A stretch of DNA of 64,000 nt from JAJPJE01 sp963724985 (lineage in GTDB: Bacteria; Acidobacteriota; Terriglobia; Terriglobales; Acidobacteriaceae), in assembly GCA_963724985.1 (NCBI GenBank), contig CAVRWV010000021.1:208173-272172 (forward strand). Direction: 5' to 3'. A program made the position numbers and the translations under genes. Below, piece by piece: positions 20,631 to 30,444 of the stretch (positions are counted from its first letter, which is position 1; every line of letters begins with the position of its first letter). The notes beneath the pieces were generated by a model. The model had not been told where the DNA came from and made no database searches. It was given only the letters and a program-made list of their open reading frames with translations.

Positions 20631-20788
20631 AGTCTTTCAGTCGATCAGTCGTTCAGTTCTGTCAGTACATCAGTTCTTCAGTACATCAGTTCTTCAGTCT
20701 GTCAGTCGTTCAAGTCTCTCAATTAAATATGGAAGCTATTGAACTGCGTATGGAGAAGCTGACTAAAGGACTGATCGACTGAAAGACT
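20631..20788. repeat. 8-nt periodic TCAGTNNN array with a 20-bp inverted repeat
   Basis: From about 20636 to 20717 the motif TCAGT recurs every 8 nt about ten times with three variable bases between. From 20769 the reverse motif ACTGA recurs with the same period. The 20 bases at 20631-20650 are the exact reverse complement of 20769-20788, so the whole segment could fold into a long hairpin. The array touches the start codon of the kinase gene on one side and the stop region of the biotin carrier gene on the other. Confidence 0.85.
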
Positions 20789-20797
20789 GATATCAGA

Positions 20798-21295
20798 CTA
20801 TTCCACAATCGCGAGCACTTCTCCGGCGGTGACGGTCGCGCCCTCTTTCGCGAGAATCTGGCTCACGATTCCCTTCTTCGGAGACTTCAACTCGTTCTGC
20901 ATCTTCATCGCTTCAATAACGACGAGGCCTTGCCCGGCTTCCACCCCATCCTTTTCTTTGGCGAGCACGCGAACGATTTTGCCAGGCATCGGGGCGACGA
21001 GTTTCTGAGGCCCTTCGGTTCCCGCGCCTTTGCCGCGACGACTGCGCAAGGAACGTGGGTCGCGGACTTCAGCAGCAAAGCGCGCGCTCTTGACCCAGAT
21101 GTGCGTGTCGGTGGGCGTGAGCTCACGCTTCACTTCGTAAGCAATGCCATCGATGATGAGCGAAATAACATTTGGCCTGGCGAGGATCGCGTCGACGTGA
21201 ACCTCTTCGTCGTCGAGACGGCAATGCCACTTGCCCTCGGCTTGATTGAGTTCGAGCCGGTGAGACTTGCCGTCGATGAGGATGTCGTAGGTCAA
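20798..21295 (-). CDS. Biotin carboxyl carrier protein of an acyl-CoA carboxylase
   Basis: 165 residues. The C-terminal biotinyl domain (about 97-165) has APMPGKI and the biotinylation motif EAMKMQNE with Lys131 as the modified residue. The N-terminal 90 residues are a small beta-rich domain seen in carriers of propionyl- or acetyl-CoA carboxylases and oxaloacetate decarboxylases, rather than the Ala/Pro linker of AccB. It lies 65 bp downstream of the biotin carboxylase gene on the same strand. The carboxyltransferase is not in the window. Copies of a 20-bp repeat flank the gene on both sides. Confidence 0.92.
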   Translation of the reverse strand: MTYDILIDGKSHRLELNQAEGKWHCRLDDEEVHVDAILARPNVISLIIDGIAYEVKRELTPTDTHIWVKSARFAAEVRDPRSLRSRRGKGAGTEGPQKLVAPMPGKIVRVLAKEKDGVEAGQGLVVIEAMKMQNELKSPKKGIVSQILAKEGATVTAGEVLAIVE

Positions 21296-21306
21296 GCGGG
21301 TCCGTC

Positions 21307-21326
21307 AGTCTTTCAGTCGATCAGTC
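21307..21326. repeat. Third exact copy of the 20-bp repeat
   Basis: This segment is identical to 20631-20650 and the reverse complement of 20769-20788. It lies in the 65 bp between the biotin carboxylase stop and the biotin carrier start, within a further TCAGTNNN run (about 21304-21333). It therefore sits inside the presumed transcript and next to the carrier gene's translation start. Confidence 0.85.
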
Positions 21327-21360
21327 TTTCAGTAAAAGCAGAGTCAACACCTTTATCAAA

Positions 21361-22893
21361 TCAGCTGTGCAGCGCTTCCCGTCGTCCGGCGTGCTTCCAT
21401 CTGGAAGCGTCTGTGCCGTTCGTCTTACCTGTGCCGTTGTTCGAGAGACCATTTGTTGCAAGCGGCTGCAAGACGGAAAACAACCCTGCTGCAATGGCCG
21501 CCACGCGCGCCTTGTTGGCTTCGGAGGTCTCGTCGGGCGTCAGGTCGTAGTTCTTGTCGGCGAGAAGACGATCCAGAAAACCAGTGTCGATGTTACCTGC
21601 GCGAAAATCCGGATGCCGCAGGATACGCCGGAACAGGCTGATATTCGTCTTGATGCCGCCGACGAAGTACTCGTACAACGCGCGTTGTAGCCGCGCGATA
21701 GCCTGTTCGCGGTCCGAACCATAGCCGATCAATTTGGCGAGCAGCGGATCGTAATCGAGGGGAACGGTCCATCCTTCATACATGCCGCTGTCGCGCCGGA
21801 TCCCCGGGCCAGAGGGAAGCAGGAGCAGCGTGATCTTGCCGGGACTCGGAAAGAAATTGTTGTCGGGATCCTCGGCGTAGATGCGGCATTCAATCGCATG
21901 GCCACGCAGCTTCACGTCTTCCTGCTTGAATGGCAGTGGTTCGCCGGCGGCGATGTGCATCTGCAGGTGCACGAGATCGAGTCCGGTGACGAGTTCCGTA
22001 ACTGGATGCTCGACTTGCAGGCGCGTGTTCATCTCAAGGAAATAGAAGTTGCGATCCTGGTCGACGATGAACTCGACGGTGCCAGCGTTGGTGTAACCGG
22101 CGGCTTTGGAGACGCGCACGGCGATCTCGCCCATGCGTTGGCGCATTGCTTCGGTGACGATCGGAGACGGCGATTCTTCGAGTACCTTCTGATGACGGCG
22201 CTGAACGGAGCATTCGCGCTCGCCGAGGTAGACGCAGTTGCCGTGCTCGTCGGCGAAGATCTGCACTTCCACGTGCCGCGGATTCTCGATGTACTTCTCG
22301 ATATAGACTTCGCTATCGCCAAAAGAGCGTTCGGCCTCGCTACGCGCTCCTTCGAACGCAGACTTCAGATCCTGAGGCGAGCGCACCATGCGCATGCCTT
22401 TGCCGCCACCACCCGCGGCGGCCTTCAGCATGATGGGATAGCCGATTTCGGCGGCTTTGATCTCCGTTTCGGGGTACTCCAGTCCGCGCAGTGTGCCGGG
22501 GACAAAGGGGACGTCAGCCTTCGACATCGCCTGGCGGGCGCGGGTTTTCGAGCCCATGCGGTCCATCGCATCGCCGGTCGGGCCGATGAACTTGATTCCC
22601 GCGGCAGTGCAAGCGCGAGCGAAGTTCGCGTTCTCGGAAAGGAAGCCGTAGCCGGGATGAATCGCTTCGGCACCGCTGCGCTTCGCGACGTCGAGAATCT
22701 TGGCGATGTTCAGGTACGACTCGGTCGCGGTCGCCGGACCGATGTGGTAGGCTTCGTCGGCTTTGCGAACATGGAGCGAAGCGCGATCGACGTCGGAATA
22801 AACGGCGACGGAGCGAATGCCCATTTCGCGGCAGGCGCGAATGACGCGCACCGCAATTTCTCCGCGATTGGCAATCAGGACCTTTTTGAACAT
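21361..22893 (-). CDS. accC: Biotin carboxylase subunit of acyl-CoA carboxylase
   Basis: 510 residues, ATG with CGGAGCC upstream. It has the N-terminal carboxylase domain (KVLIANRGEIAVRVIRACRE), the ATP-grasp domain with the Gly-rich loop KAAAGGGGKGMR and the catalytic region EMNTRLQVEHPVTE (Glu, Arg). The C-terminal carboxylase domain contains GHAIECRIYAEDP. It carboxylates biotin on the neighbouring carrier using ATP and bicarbonate. The last about 55 residues, after the family end, are a Thr/Asn/Gly-rich extension of unclear value. It is the first gene of the pair. Confidence 0.96.
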   Translation of the reverse strand: MFKKVLIANRGEIAVRVIRACREMGIRSVAVYSDVDRASLHVRKADEAYHIGPATATESYLNIAKILDVAKRSGAEAIHPGYGFLSENANFARACTAAGIKFIGPTGDAMDRMGSKTRARQAMSKADVPFVPGTLRGLEYPETEIKAAEIGYPIMLKAAAGGGGKGMRMVRSPQDLKSAFEGARSEAERSFGDSEVYIEKYIENPRHVEVQIFADEHGNCVYLGERECSVQRRHQKVLEESPSPIVTEAMRQRMGEIAVRVSKAAGYTNAGTVEFIVDQDRNFYFLEMNTRLQVEHPVTELVTGLDLVHLQMHIAAGEPLPFKQEDVKLRGHAIECRIYAEDPDNNFFPSPGKITLLLLPSGPGIRRDSGMYEGWTVPLDYDPLLAKLIGYGSDREQAIARLQRALYEYFVGGIKTNISLFRRILRHPDFRAGNIDTGFLDRLLADKNYDLTPDETSEANKARVAAIAAGLFSVLQPLATNGLSNNGTGKTNGTDASRWKHAGRREALHS

Positions 22894-23030
22894 GGCTCCG
22901 GAAGCTCGTTTCGTCCGCGCTGAGATTCTAATTCAGCGGGCGGAAGAGCGAAAACATGGGCGACTGTAACGAGGAGCAACCGGGTAGTTTGTGAGCGAGA
23001 TGACGGGTACATGGTAGCGATGACTTTGTC

Positions 23031-23492
23031 CTACTTCGGCGAGACCGAAAAACCAGAATCGTCGACATCCGAGGGCTTCACTCCGTAACCGGAAATCTTC
23101 CAGCTGCCGTCGGGCTGCAATTGCGGAATCACGGTTTCGATTCCCGAGCCAAGCCGCTCGAAGCCACTGATGAAAGTGACCACAACATAGTCGCCGTCTT
23201 CCGCACCCGAGAGCTTGTTTGTGTAAACAGCGTTCAAGAGTTTGCGGACGCGATTCTTTCCTAACAGGTGTCGCCAGTGGCCCAGTTGGGACTCCCATTT
23301 ATCTTTGCGAATCGACGCCTGGAATGAGGGCGAGGTCTGTTTCCAGCACTGGTCGTATTTGCCTGCGTCGAGAAGAGCGAGCCAGTCCGTTGCGAATTTG
23401 GCGGCCGCCGATTCTTTCGCGTCGGCGGCAAACGCCTGGCAGCAGAGGAGGGCCAGAACGGCGATCACTACCGAGCGTTTGAACGCATTCAC
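23031..23492 (-). CDS. DUF4019 secreted protein
   Basis: 153 residues with a signal peptide (about 1-22, VVIAVLALLCCQAFA) and a single DUF4019 domain (about 30-148). The pattern AAKFATDWLALLDAGKYDQCWKQ is followed by a beta-rich half ending DGSWKISGYGVK. The family is of unknown function and resembles the NTF2-like fold. CAGGTGA precedes the ATG. It lies downstream of the efflux operon in the same orientation, with a gap of 123 bp to the beta-propeller gene. Confidence 0.88.
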   Translation of the reverse strand: MNAFKRSVVIAVLALLCCQAFAADAKESAAAKFATDWLALLDAGKYDQCWKQTSPSFQASIRKDKWESQLGHWRHLLGKNRVRKLLNAVYTNKLSGAEDGDYVVVTFISGFERLGSGIETVIPQLQPDGSWKISGYGVKPSDVDDSGFSVSPK

Positions 23493-23614
23493 CTGCGGCC
23501 CCCGGATGACGAGAGCTCATTGTGTCATCCGGGCCACCGATCAGCAATTGTCGACGAAGGCGCGCGCAGGAAGATGTGCGCTCTTTCCCCTTGTATTGTC
23601 TGATCGCCAGTTCC

Positions 23615-24635
23615 TTATTCTGATGGAGCGTATACGAGGATCTCAAATGATCCTGGCTTGATGCTGGGCCGGGTTTGGCCTTCTGCGGGCGGACCTAGTT
23701 CTGCAGTCGGGAGAAAGATTCTGTGGCTGCTGGTATCGACAGCCATCGTTCGTGCACCCCGCTGGGTTGGGATGTTAGCTGCAACCTCGTAGGTTCCACC
23801 CTTGACTCGCCGAACTACAGTCAAGGTGCCTTCGCCGTTGGAAGCGAATGCGAATCCAAGCTTGGGATCAAAAGCTGCAGCATCGGTGCCCTTCCCGGTT
23901 GCCGGTGTAGCCACAGCCTTGCCAGTCTTTTTATCCACGACCAACATCTTGCCGTTGCCGCACACCGTGAACAGGTGACCCGAGGCTTCGTCGATTGCAA
24001 GGCCAGATGGCTCCTCGCAGTCGGCCAGCTTCCAACGCTCGGTCGCTTTCCAGGTCTTGGAATCGACGACCGCGATTTCGCCAGTATCTTCGACATTCAC
24101 GTACACGTGCCCAGGGTCCGCGGCCGCGAACTCGAGTTTGCCTCCGAGAGGCACCGTGGCAACGACCTTCAACGAGTCCGGATCAATCGCCATCAGGTCT
24201 TTGCTGCGTCCGTTCATCACGATGACGCGCTTTGCGTATTTGTCGTAGATGATGGCGTCCGGATTTTCTCCCACCTTGATGTCGGTCTTGGGCGCGAGCG
24301 TCTTCAGATCGAAAACTGTTACGGTTCCAGCGCGGCCGTTGGAACTGAATCCGAGTCCTTTGTCGGGAACGAGCGCCACGCCATGTGCGCCGTTGGCGGG
24401 AATCTCTCCAGTCTTTTTGCCACTGGCGGCATCGATCACGTAGATGGCGCTGTTATGTGCGACAAAAAGGCGATTGCCGCTGGGATCGTAGGTGATGTAA
24501 TCCCAGCCGCCATCACCGCCAATCGTGTACTTGGCGACCTGTTTGTAAAGTGGCGCTGACTCTGCCAGCAGAAACGCCCGTCAAAATCAACGAGGTGGAG
24601 ACTACAAACGCGAGGGTCTTCGCAATTCTCAACAT
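23615..24635 (-). pseudogene. YncE-like beta-propeller secreted protein, frame broken in the signal peptide
   Basis: The start is the ATG at 24635 (GAAGGTGAG upstream), giving MLRIAKTLAFVV and a signal peptide. After VSAG the frame must shift by one base near 24566, where one G seems extra, to read AESAPLYKQVAKYTIGGDGGWDYITYD and on to the stop at 23615. The mature part is a seven-bladed propeller of the YVTN/YncE type, with repeated blades of the form NGRSKDLMAIDPDSLKVVAT and DTGEIAVVDSKTWKA. Such proteins bind ligands or DNA in the periplasm. It is the last gene of the efflux operon, 8 bp after the pump gene. The single shift is probably a sequencing error. Confidence 0.75.
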
Positions 24636-24642
24636 TCGGAAC

Positions 24643-27600
24643 TCACCTTCCTTCAGCATGGCTGAGGTAGAAATGCACAGCGGGAGTGATTACCAGCGAT
24701 AGAACAATGGAAACTGCAATGCCGCCGATGACAGCGATGGCAAGCGGCTGCAACATCTGGGAACCGGAGCCTAGCGCCAGCGCCAGAGGCAACATTCCGG
24801 CAATGGCAGCAAGTGCGGTCATTACGATTGGGCGCAAGCGCCGCCGGCCGGCATGCAGCATGGCGTCGCGTGGCGAATATCCTTGGGCGCGATATTTCTG
24901 ATCCGCATCGAGCAACAGGATGCCGTTCTTCGCGACAATACCGATCACCATGATGAGGCCCATAAAGGACGAGATGTTGAACGTAGTGCCCGTGACCAAC
25001 AGCGCCAAGAGAACGCCAGATGTGGATAGCAGCGCAGAAGTGAGAATTGCCAGAGGCGCGGCAAACGTTCGAAATTCGAAGAGGAGCACTACGAATACCA
25101 GTACGACCGCGAGAGCGAGAACGAACAGAAGATCGTGGAACGACTTTTGCTGTTCTTCGTAGGTGCCGCCGTACTGTACGCGAATGGACGAGGGAAGATG
25201 AAGTCCATTAACGGCCTTCTGCACGGCGGCAATGGCGCTGCCGAGATCGCGCCCTTCCAGTCGCGCAGTAACAGCAACATCCCGCTGCAGATTCTCGCGC
25301 CGAATTTCCGTTTGGCCGGGGACCTCGGTGACGCTGGATAAAGAGCCGAGAGTGGCGGTGTGTCCAGTGCCGCTAACCAGGAGCGTGTTGCTCATCGCGG
25401 CGAGTGAAGCACGGTTTGCGGCGGGAAAGCGCACGCGAATCGTATAAGCGCGATCGTTTGCGATGACAGGGGTTGCGGCCGGCTCACCTTCGAGAATGGC
25501 GGTCGAGTCCGTAGCAACCTCTTCGGGCGTAAATCCCGCGTGCGCCGCGACGGTGGGATTCACCTGGAATATTGTTGCGGGTCCGCTGATTGTGTTTTCA
25601 ATGCCGTTCTTCAGGTCGACCACGCCATCGATCTTCTCAATTGCGGCAGCAACACGAGGGGCCCAATCCTGAAGAGCAGCTGCATCGGTCGAGAAAAGTT
25701 TGATCTGCACCGGTTCCGGCGAGTTCGAGAGGTCGCCAATCATGTCCTGCAGAATCTGCGTGAACTCGACGTCGACACGCGGCTCTTCCCTGGCGATCCT
25801 TGCGCGCAGATCGGAGATGACTTCATCCGTGGAGCGGCTATGGTTGCTCTTGAGTTTCACCGCGATGTCGCCAGAGTTGGCTTCGGTCACTGCCGCAAGA
25901 CCCAACTGCAATCCCGTGCGACGGGAGGCCCCTTGCACCTCGGGGATTTCGCGAATCATCTGCTCGAGGTGACCAACGATGCGATTCGTTTCCTGCAGCG
26001 ATGTGCCCGCTGGAGTCAGATAATCGAGGACGAATCCGCCCTCGTCGATTTCCGGCATCAGGTCGGTTCCGAGCGCCTTGTAACAGAGGAATGAGCCAGC
26101 GATGAGGATGACGCTAAAAAACGCGATCCACCTCGGGCGTTCGAGCGCAAAGCGTAACCAGCGTTCGTAAAAGTTAAGGACTCTGTGAAACCGGCCTGTC
26201 AGCTGGCCGTCGGCGGCATCAACCTCCTGCTCTTCTGCTTTTCTGGAGTCACCCTGCAGCCCAGCACGATTGGATCGTATGAAGTACTGGCTGAGAGTCG
26301 GTGTCCAGGTCAGAGCCAGCAGAAGCGAGGTGAGCAAAGCCGCCGCGACCGTAATTGCCAACGCGCGGAAGAACAGGCCGGTCACGCCAGTCACAACGGC
26401 CAGTGGCACGAAAACAACGATCGGAGTGATGGTGGATCCGATCAGGGGAACAGTGATTTCCGAAAGAGCGCTGCGAACCGCTTGCAACGGACGCTGGCCG
26501 GCCGCGCGGTGCAGCGAGATGTTCTCGACTACAACGATGGCGTCGTCAATCACCAGTCCGACCGCTGCCGCGAGTCCGCCAAGCGTCATCAGGTTGAAGC
26601 TTTGGCCGAGGAGCTTGAGCGCAATGAACGTGATGGTTACAGTTGCAGGGATCACGAGCGCGGCGGTGATCGATGCGCCCCAATCGCGAAGAAACACGAC
26701 AATAATGATGCAGGCGAGAATCAGCCCGATCAGGACTGCGTCGCGAACGCTCTTGATCGACGCTGTGACCAGCTCGGACTGGTCGTAGAACGGTTGCAGC
26801 ACGATTCCCGGAGGCAGAGAGCGCCGGATACTCGCGATCTCCGCATGTACTTCGTTCGCAACCTGGACCGTGTTGCTGTCTGGCTGGCGGCTGATGTTGA
26901 GCAGGACGGCGGGTTTGCCATTCGCCGTGACAATCGTGTACACGGGCTTGACGTCTGGCGCAACGCTCGCAACATCTCCGACGCGGACAGGAATCCCGGT
27001 CTGCGTGTTCTTGATAACAATTTGGGCGATCTGTTGAGGATCGCGAACCTGCCCGTTGATCAGTCCCAGATAGAGCTGATGATTCTGTTCGAGGAGGCCC
27101 GGCGAATCGATGAGATTCGTACTCTTCACCGCATTGAGAATGTCGGTGACGGTAACACTCGCAGCGAGCAGTTTCGCGGGATCGGGAATGATGTGAAATT
27201 CCGGCTCCTGGCCTCCCTGCACAACCACGGTGGCAACGCCATTCAAGCGATTGAGGCGCGGTTTCAATTCATAGGTCGCGAGCTCCCAGAGCTGCGTCTG
27301 AGGCATCGTCTCAGAGGTGAGGCTATAGCCGATGATGGGAAAGCTGGCGAACGTGAGGCGGTGCGTGTCGACGATAACACCCGGGGGCAAGCTCGTGCGC
27401 ACGCGGGAGAGCGCGGCGTCCACAAGCTGCAGGGTTTGCACCATGTCGACGTGCCAGTCGAAGAACAGATCGATCTCGGCGGAGCCGCGGCTGGTGATTG
27501 AGCGCACGCTCTCCAGGCCGGGGACGCTGTTGACCGTCTCCTCGATGGGCCGGGTAATGGTCACCATCATTTGATCGATCGGCATCACGCCGTTATCGAC

Positions 27601-27789
27601 GGCGATGACCACGCGCGGGAAATCGGTAGTCGGAAATACAGAGAGCGGAATCGTGAATGCGAGGTACGTCCCAATGCACACCAGGACGACGATCGTGAAA
27701 ATCACAGACTTGGCGTGACGGCTGTACCAGTAGCGCTCTTCCTGAACGCCCGAAGTGCGAATCTGGTCCGGTGGTGATTGCAAGGTCAC
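24643..27789 (-). CDS. RND-family efflux pump inner-membrane transporter
   Basis: 1048 residues from a GTG with AAGGAG upstream. The RND layout is clear: helix 1 at about 28-48, a first large periplasmic loop, helices 2-6 at about 350-490, a second loop, and helices 8-12 at about 875-1040. Helix 4 carries GLAAAVGLVIDDAIVVVEN, with the two Asp of the proton relay. This DD arrangement fits hydrophobic-compound or multidrug pumps rather than CusA-type metal pumps, but the substrate is not certain. It forms a tripartite system with the membrane-fusion and TolC proteins encoded just upstream. Confidence 0.93.
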   Translation of the reverse strand: MTLQSPPDQIRTSGVQEERYWYSRHAKSVIFTIVVLVCIGTYLAFTIPLSVFPTTDFPRVVIAVDNGVMPIDQMMVTITRPIEETVNSVPGLESVRSITSRGSAEIDLFFDWHVDMVQTLQLVDAALSRVRTSLPPGVIVDTHRLTFASFPIIGYSLTSETMPQTQLWELATYELKPRLNRLNGVATVVVQGGQEPEFHIIPDPAKLLAASVTVTDILNAVKSTNLIDSPGLLEQNHQLYLGLINGQVRDPQQIAQIVIKNTQTGIPVRVGDVASVAPDVKPVYTIVTANGKPAVLLNISRQPDSNTVQVANEVHAEIASIRRSLPPGIVLQPFYDQSELVTASIKSVRDAVLIGLILACIIIVVFLRDWGASITAALVIPATVTITFIALKLLGQSFNLMTLGGLAAAVGLVIDDAIVVVENISLHRAAGQRPLQAVRSALSEITVPLIGSTITPIVVFVPLAVVTGVTGLFFRALAITVAAALLTSLLLALTWTPTLSQYFIRSNRAGLQGDSRKAEEQEVDAADGQLTGRFHRVLNFYERWLRFALERPRWIAFFSVILIAGSFLCYKALGTDLMPEIDEGGFVLDYLTPAGTSLQETNRIVGHLEQMIREIPEVQGASRRTGLQLGLAAVTEANSGDIAVKLKSNHSRSTDEVISDLRARIAREEPRVDVEFTQILQDMIGDLSNSPEPVQIKLFSTDAAALQDWAPRVAAAIEKIDGVVDLKNGIENTISGPATIFQVNPTVAAHAGFTPEEVATDSTAILEGEPAATPVIANDRAYTIRVRFPAANRASLAAMSNTLLVSGTGHTATLGSLSSVTEVPGQTEIRRENLQRDVAVTARLEGRDLGSAIAAVQKAVNGLHLPSSIRVQYGGTYEEQQKSFHDLLFVLALAVVLVFVVLLFEFRTFAAPLAILTSALLSTSGVLLALLVTGTTFNISSFMGLIMVIGIVAKNGILLLDADQKYRAQGYSPRDAMLHAGRRRLRPIVMTALAAIAGMLPLALALGSGSQMLQPLAIAVIGGIAVSIVLSLVITPAVHFYLSHAEGR

Positions 27790-27796
27790 CCGCGCA

Positions 27797-29075
27797 TCAC
27801 TCCTTTTCCGATCCAGGTGCAGGCGCAGCCGCCGTTTCTACTTGCTTCACGCGCGTCTTATCAGCGAGGCCATAAGCACCGGAGGCGATCACTGTTTCGC
27901 CGGCATTCAGTCCCTTGGTGATTTGCACATCGCCTGTGCCGCTGATTCCAGTCTCGACGACGCGCTCGCGTGCAATGCCATCGTCACTCACGACCATCAG
28001 CTTTGTTTCACCCTCGGGTGTTTTGAGAATGGCGGAGGCGGGGACAGCAATCGCGTTTTCGTCGACTCGTGCGACGATCTGCAGATTCACGGCTGTGCCT
28101 GGGCGCAACGCGCCGCGCGGGTTGGGCGCTTCAATCCAAACTTCAACGGTTGTGCTGTTGGGGTCGAGCGCCGGACTGATCAGCGTTACCTTGCCTTCCG
28201 CTTTGAAATCGCCGGGAGCGGTAATCGTGGCCGGATCACCGACTTTCAGAATGGCCGCGTCATCCTGCGGTATGTGTGCCTTCGCAATGACCGACGAGGT
28301 ATCCATGATCGTTAACAGCGCAGTACCTGCTGTCGGGGTTTCGCCGGGATACAAAGGGCGGTCTGTAACCACTCCGTCGATCGGACTTCGAATCTCGGTG
28401 TAGCTCAACTGCGCGGCGGCTCCTTCGAACTTGCCCTTCGCGGAAGTTAATTGTCCGGTCGCCGATTTCTCGCCTTGCGGCTTGCCAATTGCCAAAGCCG
28501 CTGCGTAATGCTGATTCGCCAACTGGTACTGCGCCTTTGCCTGGACCAGGGAAACACGAGCTTGGTCCAGTTCCTTGCGTGGCAGAGCGCCCTGATTGAA
28601 AAGAGCTTCGCGGCTGTCGTAAAGCTTCTGTTCTGCTTCCAAGGCTTCCTGCGCTGTCTTCAGGTCCAGCTCGGACTTCTTAAGATCCTCGGGAAGATTT
28701 GCGCCGGTGGTGGTTTGATAGGTGGCTTCGCGCCTGCTCGAATGCGCCTTTGGAATCGGCGACAGCAGCGGCCAAATCCCGGTTCTCGAGAACCGCGAGC
28801 AGTTCTCCGGCATGAACGCGCGAGCCGCGGTTCACATAAAACTTTCGAACGGACGCGGTGATCTTTGGCGTTACGGCTGCCTGTTTCTTCGGGAAAAGGA
28901 TCGCTTCTGTCGTGACGGTCTGACGGATCGGCTTGCGCTCGGCCTTGACCATCTGAACAGCGACGACGGGCTCGGGTGCGGGAGCTTCTTTGGACCGCGA
29001 AAAAAACAGGATCGCCGCAATGGCGATAGCCACAACTCCGCCGGCAATAAACAAGGTTCGATTCCGAGTGCTCAT
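27797..29075 (-). pseudogene. RND membrane-fusion (adaptor) protein, one frame disruption
   Basis: Two overlapping frames make one adaptor. The first begins with the ATG at 29075 and has an N-terminal membrane anchor (TLFIAGGVVAIAIAAILFF), then the lipoyl half-motif VRKFYVNRGSRVHAGELLAVLEN. Near 28733 the frame must change, at a CC pair where one base seems extra, to continue EATYQTTTGANLPEDLKK. A coiled-coil hairpin and the second lipoyl part (LSYTEIRSPIDGVVTDR) follow, then the beta-barrel and proximal domains, ending at 27797. It bridges the pump and TolC in the periplasm. It follows the TolC gene with essentially no gap. The break is likely a sequence error. Confidence 0.82.
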
Positions 29076-29076
29076 A

Positions 29077-30390
29077 CTAGAAAGTACCCGTCAGCGTTTG
29101 CAGATTGGCCACAGCAAGCCGGTAGCGTACTTCTCCGTCGTCGTAGTTGTTTCTCGCGAGCACCAGCGCATTTTGCGCGTCCACCACCTCAAGCGCGGTC
29201 GCTTCGCCGGCTTGATAGCGAAGCGTGGTGAGACGCAAACTTTCCTGCGCCAGATCGGCTGATCGCTTGAGAATGTCGATCTGATTTTTAGACACGGAAG
29301 CTTCGGAATAAAACGCCTGGAGATCGGCCAGAGCTTGCCTTTGGGTTGCGCTCAGTTCCACTTGCGCCTGCATGCGTCTTAGCTCCGCCTGACGCACACG
29401 GCTCTGCGTGGCGCCCCAGTTAAAGATTGGCAGCTGCAGACTTGCGGAGACTTGATATCCGAGATTGCGGTTGCCGTTGGTATAGGTGGCATATTGCGGC
29501 GCATCGATCCCATAAAAATAGTCGAGTGACAGAGTGGGTAGGTGGCCGCCGATTGCCGCCTGCACTTCATTGGAAGCGACCTGCGCGGCAGCGAGCGCGG
29601 CCTTCAATTCAGGATTATTTCTGGCGGCGAGCGATTGTACTTCGGCAACCTGAGGAAGGGGCGTCGTAAATCGAAGATCATCGACGAGGTCAAAATCCTG
29701 CGTAAACACTGGAAAGAGCAGGACCGCCAAACCAAGCCGCGCTTTCTCCGCAACCAACTGCGATTCCTGAAGCGCGCGGACGCTGTCATTGGCCTGAAGT
29801 TGAGCCTTGATCACATCGGCATGGGCGACCTCACCGCCCTTCTCCAGTCGCTCACTCAGATCCAAAAACCGCTGTGCTTCGTCCGCCGCTTGCTGTGCGT
29901 TGGCTGTTTTGCGCTGCCCGACGATGGCTCCGTAGTAGCTCTGTACTACCGTGACGACCAGGCCGCGCGCGGCAATCTCAGCTTGCGCGGTCGCCAGCGC
30001 TTCCGCAGCGTGCGCGCGACGATAGTCCGCGAATGAGGTGAAACCGACGCTCTGGCGTACGGCGCCCTGGCTGATATATTCCCGCACACCGTTTGCTGCG
30101 ATGAACCGAGGAGACGACTCACGGTTAGGCTGGGTGTAGATCGCTCCGGTCACATAGTCGACGCTGGGAAGCAATGCCGCACGCGCCTGGACCCGATCTT
30201 CACGCGCCAAGCCGGATTGCATGACTGCGGCACGAAACTGCGGGCTGTTCACCTTCGCGCGCGCGAGTGCATCCTGCAAACTGATGGTTGGACGCTGCCC
30301 AGGAAGGGGCGCGTTCGCAGTACCAGGAACCTGGCAACAACCGACGACGGACAGCGCTATGACAGCAGCGGGAAGAAGACGTAGATTCAC
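29077..30390 (-). CDS. TolC-family outer-membrane efflux protein
   Basis: 437 residues from a GTG (GAGAGGCCGAT upstream). The leader (about 1-20) ends SVVGCC, so the protein may be lipid-anchored. Two outer-membrane efflux repeats follow (about 35-220 and 235-430), each with long Ala/Gln-rich helices such as LRRMQAQVELSATQRQALADL and TTLRYQAGEATALEVVDAQ. It provides the outer-membrane channel for the RND system encoded immediately downstream. It lies 54 bp after the histidine kinase gene. Confidence 0.92.
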   Translation of the reverse strand: MNLRLLPAAVIALSVVGCCQVPGTANAPLPGQRPTISLQDALARAKVNSPQFRAAVMQSGLAREDRVQARAALLPSVDYVTGAIYTQPNRESSPRFIAANGVREYISQGAVRQSVGFTSFADYRRAHAAEALATAQAEIAARGLVVTVVQSYYGAIVGQRKTANAQQAADEAQRFLDLSERLEKGGEVAHADVIKAQLQANDSVRALQESQLVAEKARLGLAVLLFPVFTQDFDLVDDLRFTTPLPQVAEVQSLAARNNPELKAALAAAQVASNEVQAAIGGHLPTLSLDYFYGIDAPQYATYTNGNRNLGYQVSASLQLPIFNWGATQSRVRQAELRRMQAQVELSATQRQALADLQAFYSEASVSKNQIDILKRSADLAQESLRLTTLRYQAGEATALEVVDAQNALVLARNNYDDGEVRYRLAVANLQTLTGTF

Positions 30391-30444
30391 ATCGGCCTCT
30401 CAGAGAGAGCTCTCCACTGTGACACAGCAAACCTTAACGGAACC

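Noticed and set aside
20631..20788. CRISPR array
   Set aside because: The period is 8 nt with 3-nt variable parts, far below CRISPR repeat and spacer lengths, and there are no cas genes.
21898..22923. 341-codon plus-strand open frame opposite accC
   Set aside because: The opposite strand is a clear biotin carboxylase. The antisense product lacks motifs and a ribosome site.
26185..27501. 438-codon plus-strand open frame opposite the RND pump gene
   Set aside because: It has no recognisable domain, its product is rich in Arg, Glu and Asp, and the opposite strand encodes a complete RND transporter. It is a by-product of the codon bias.
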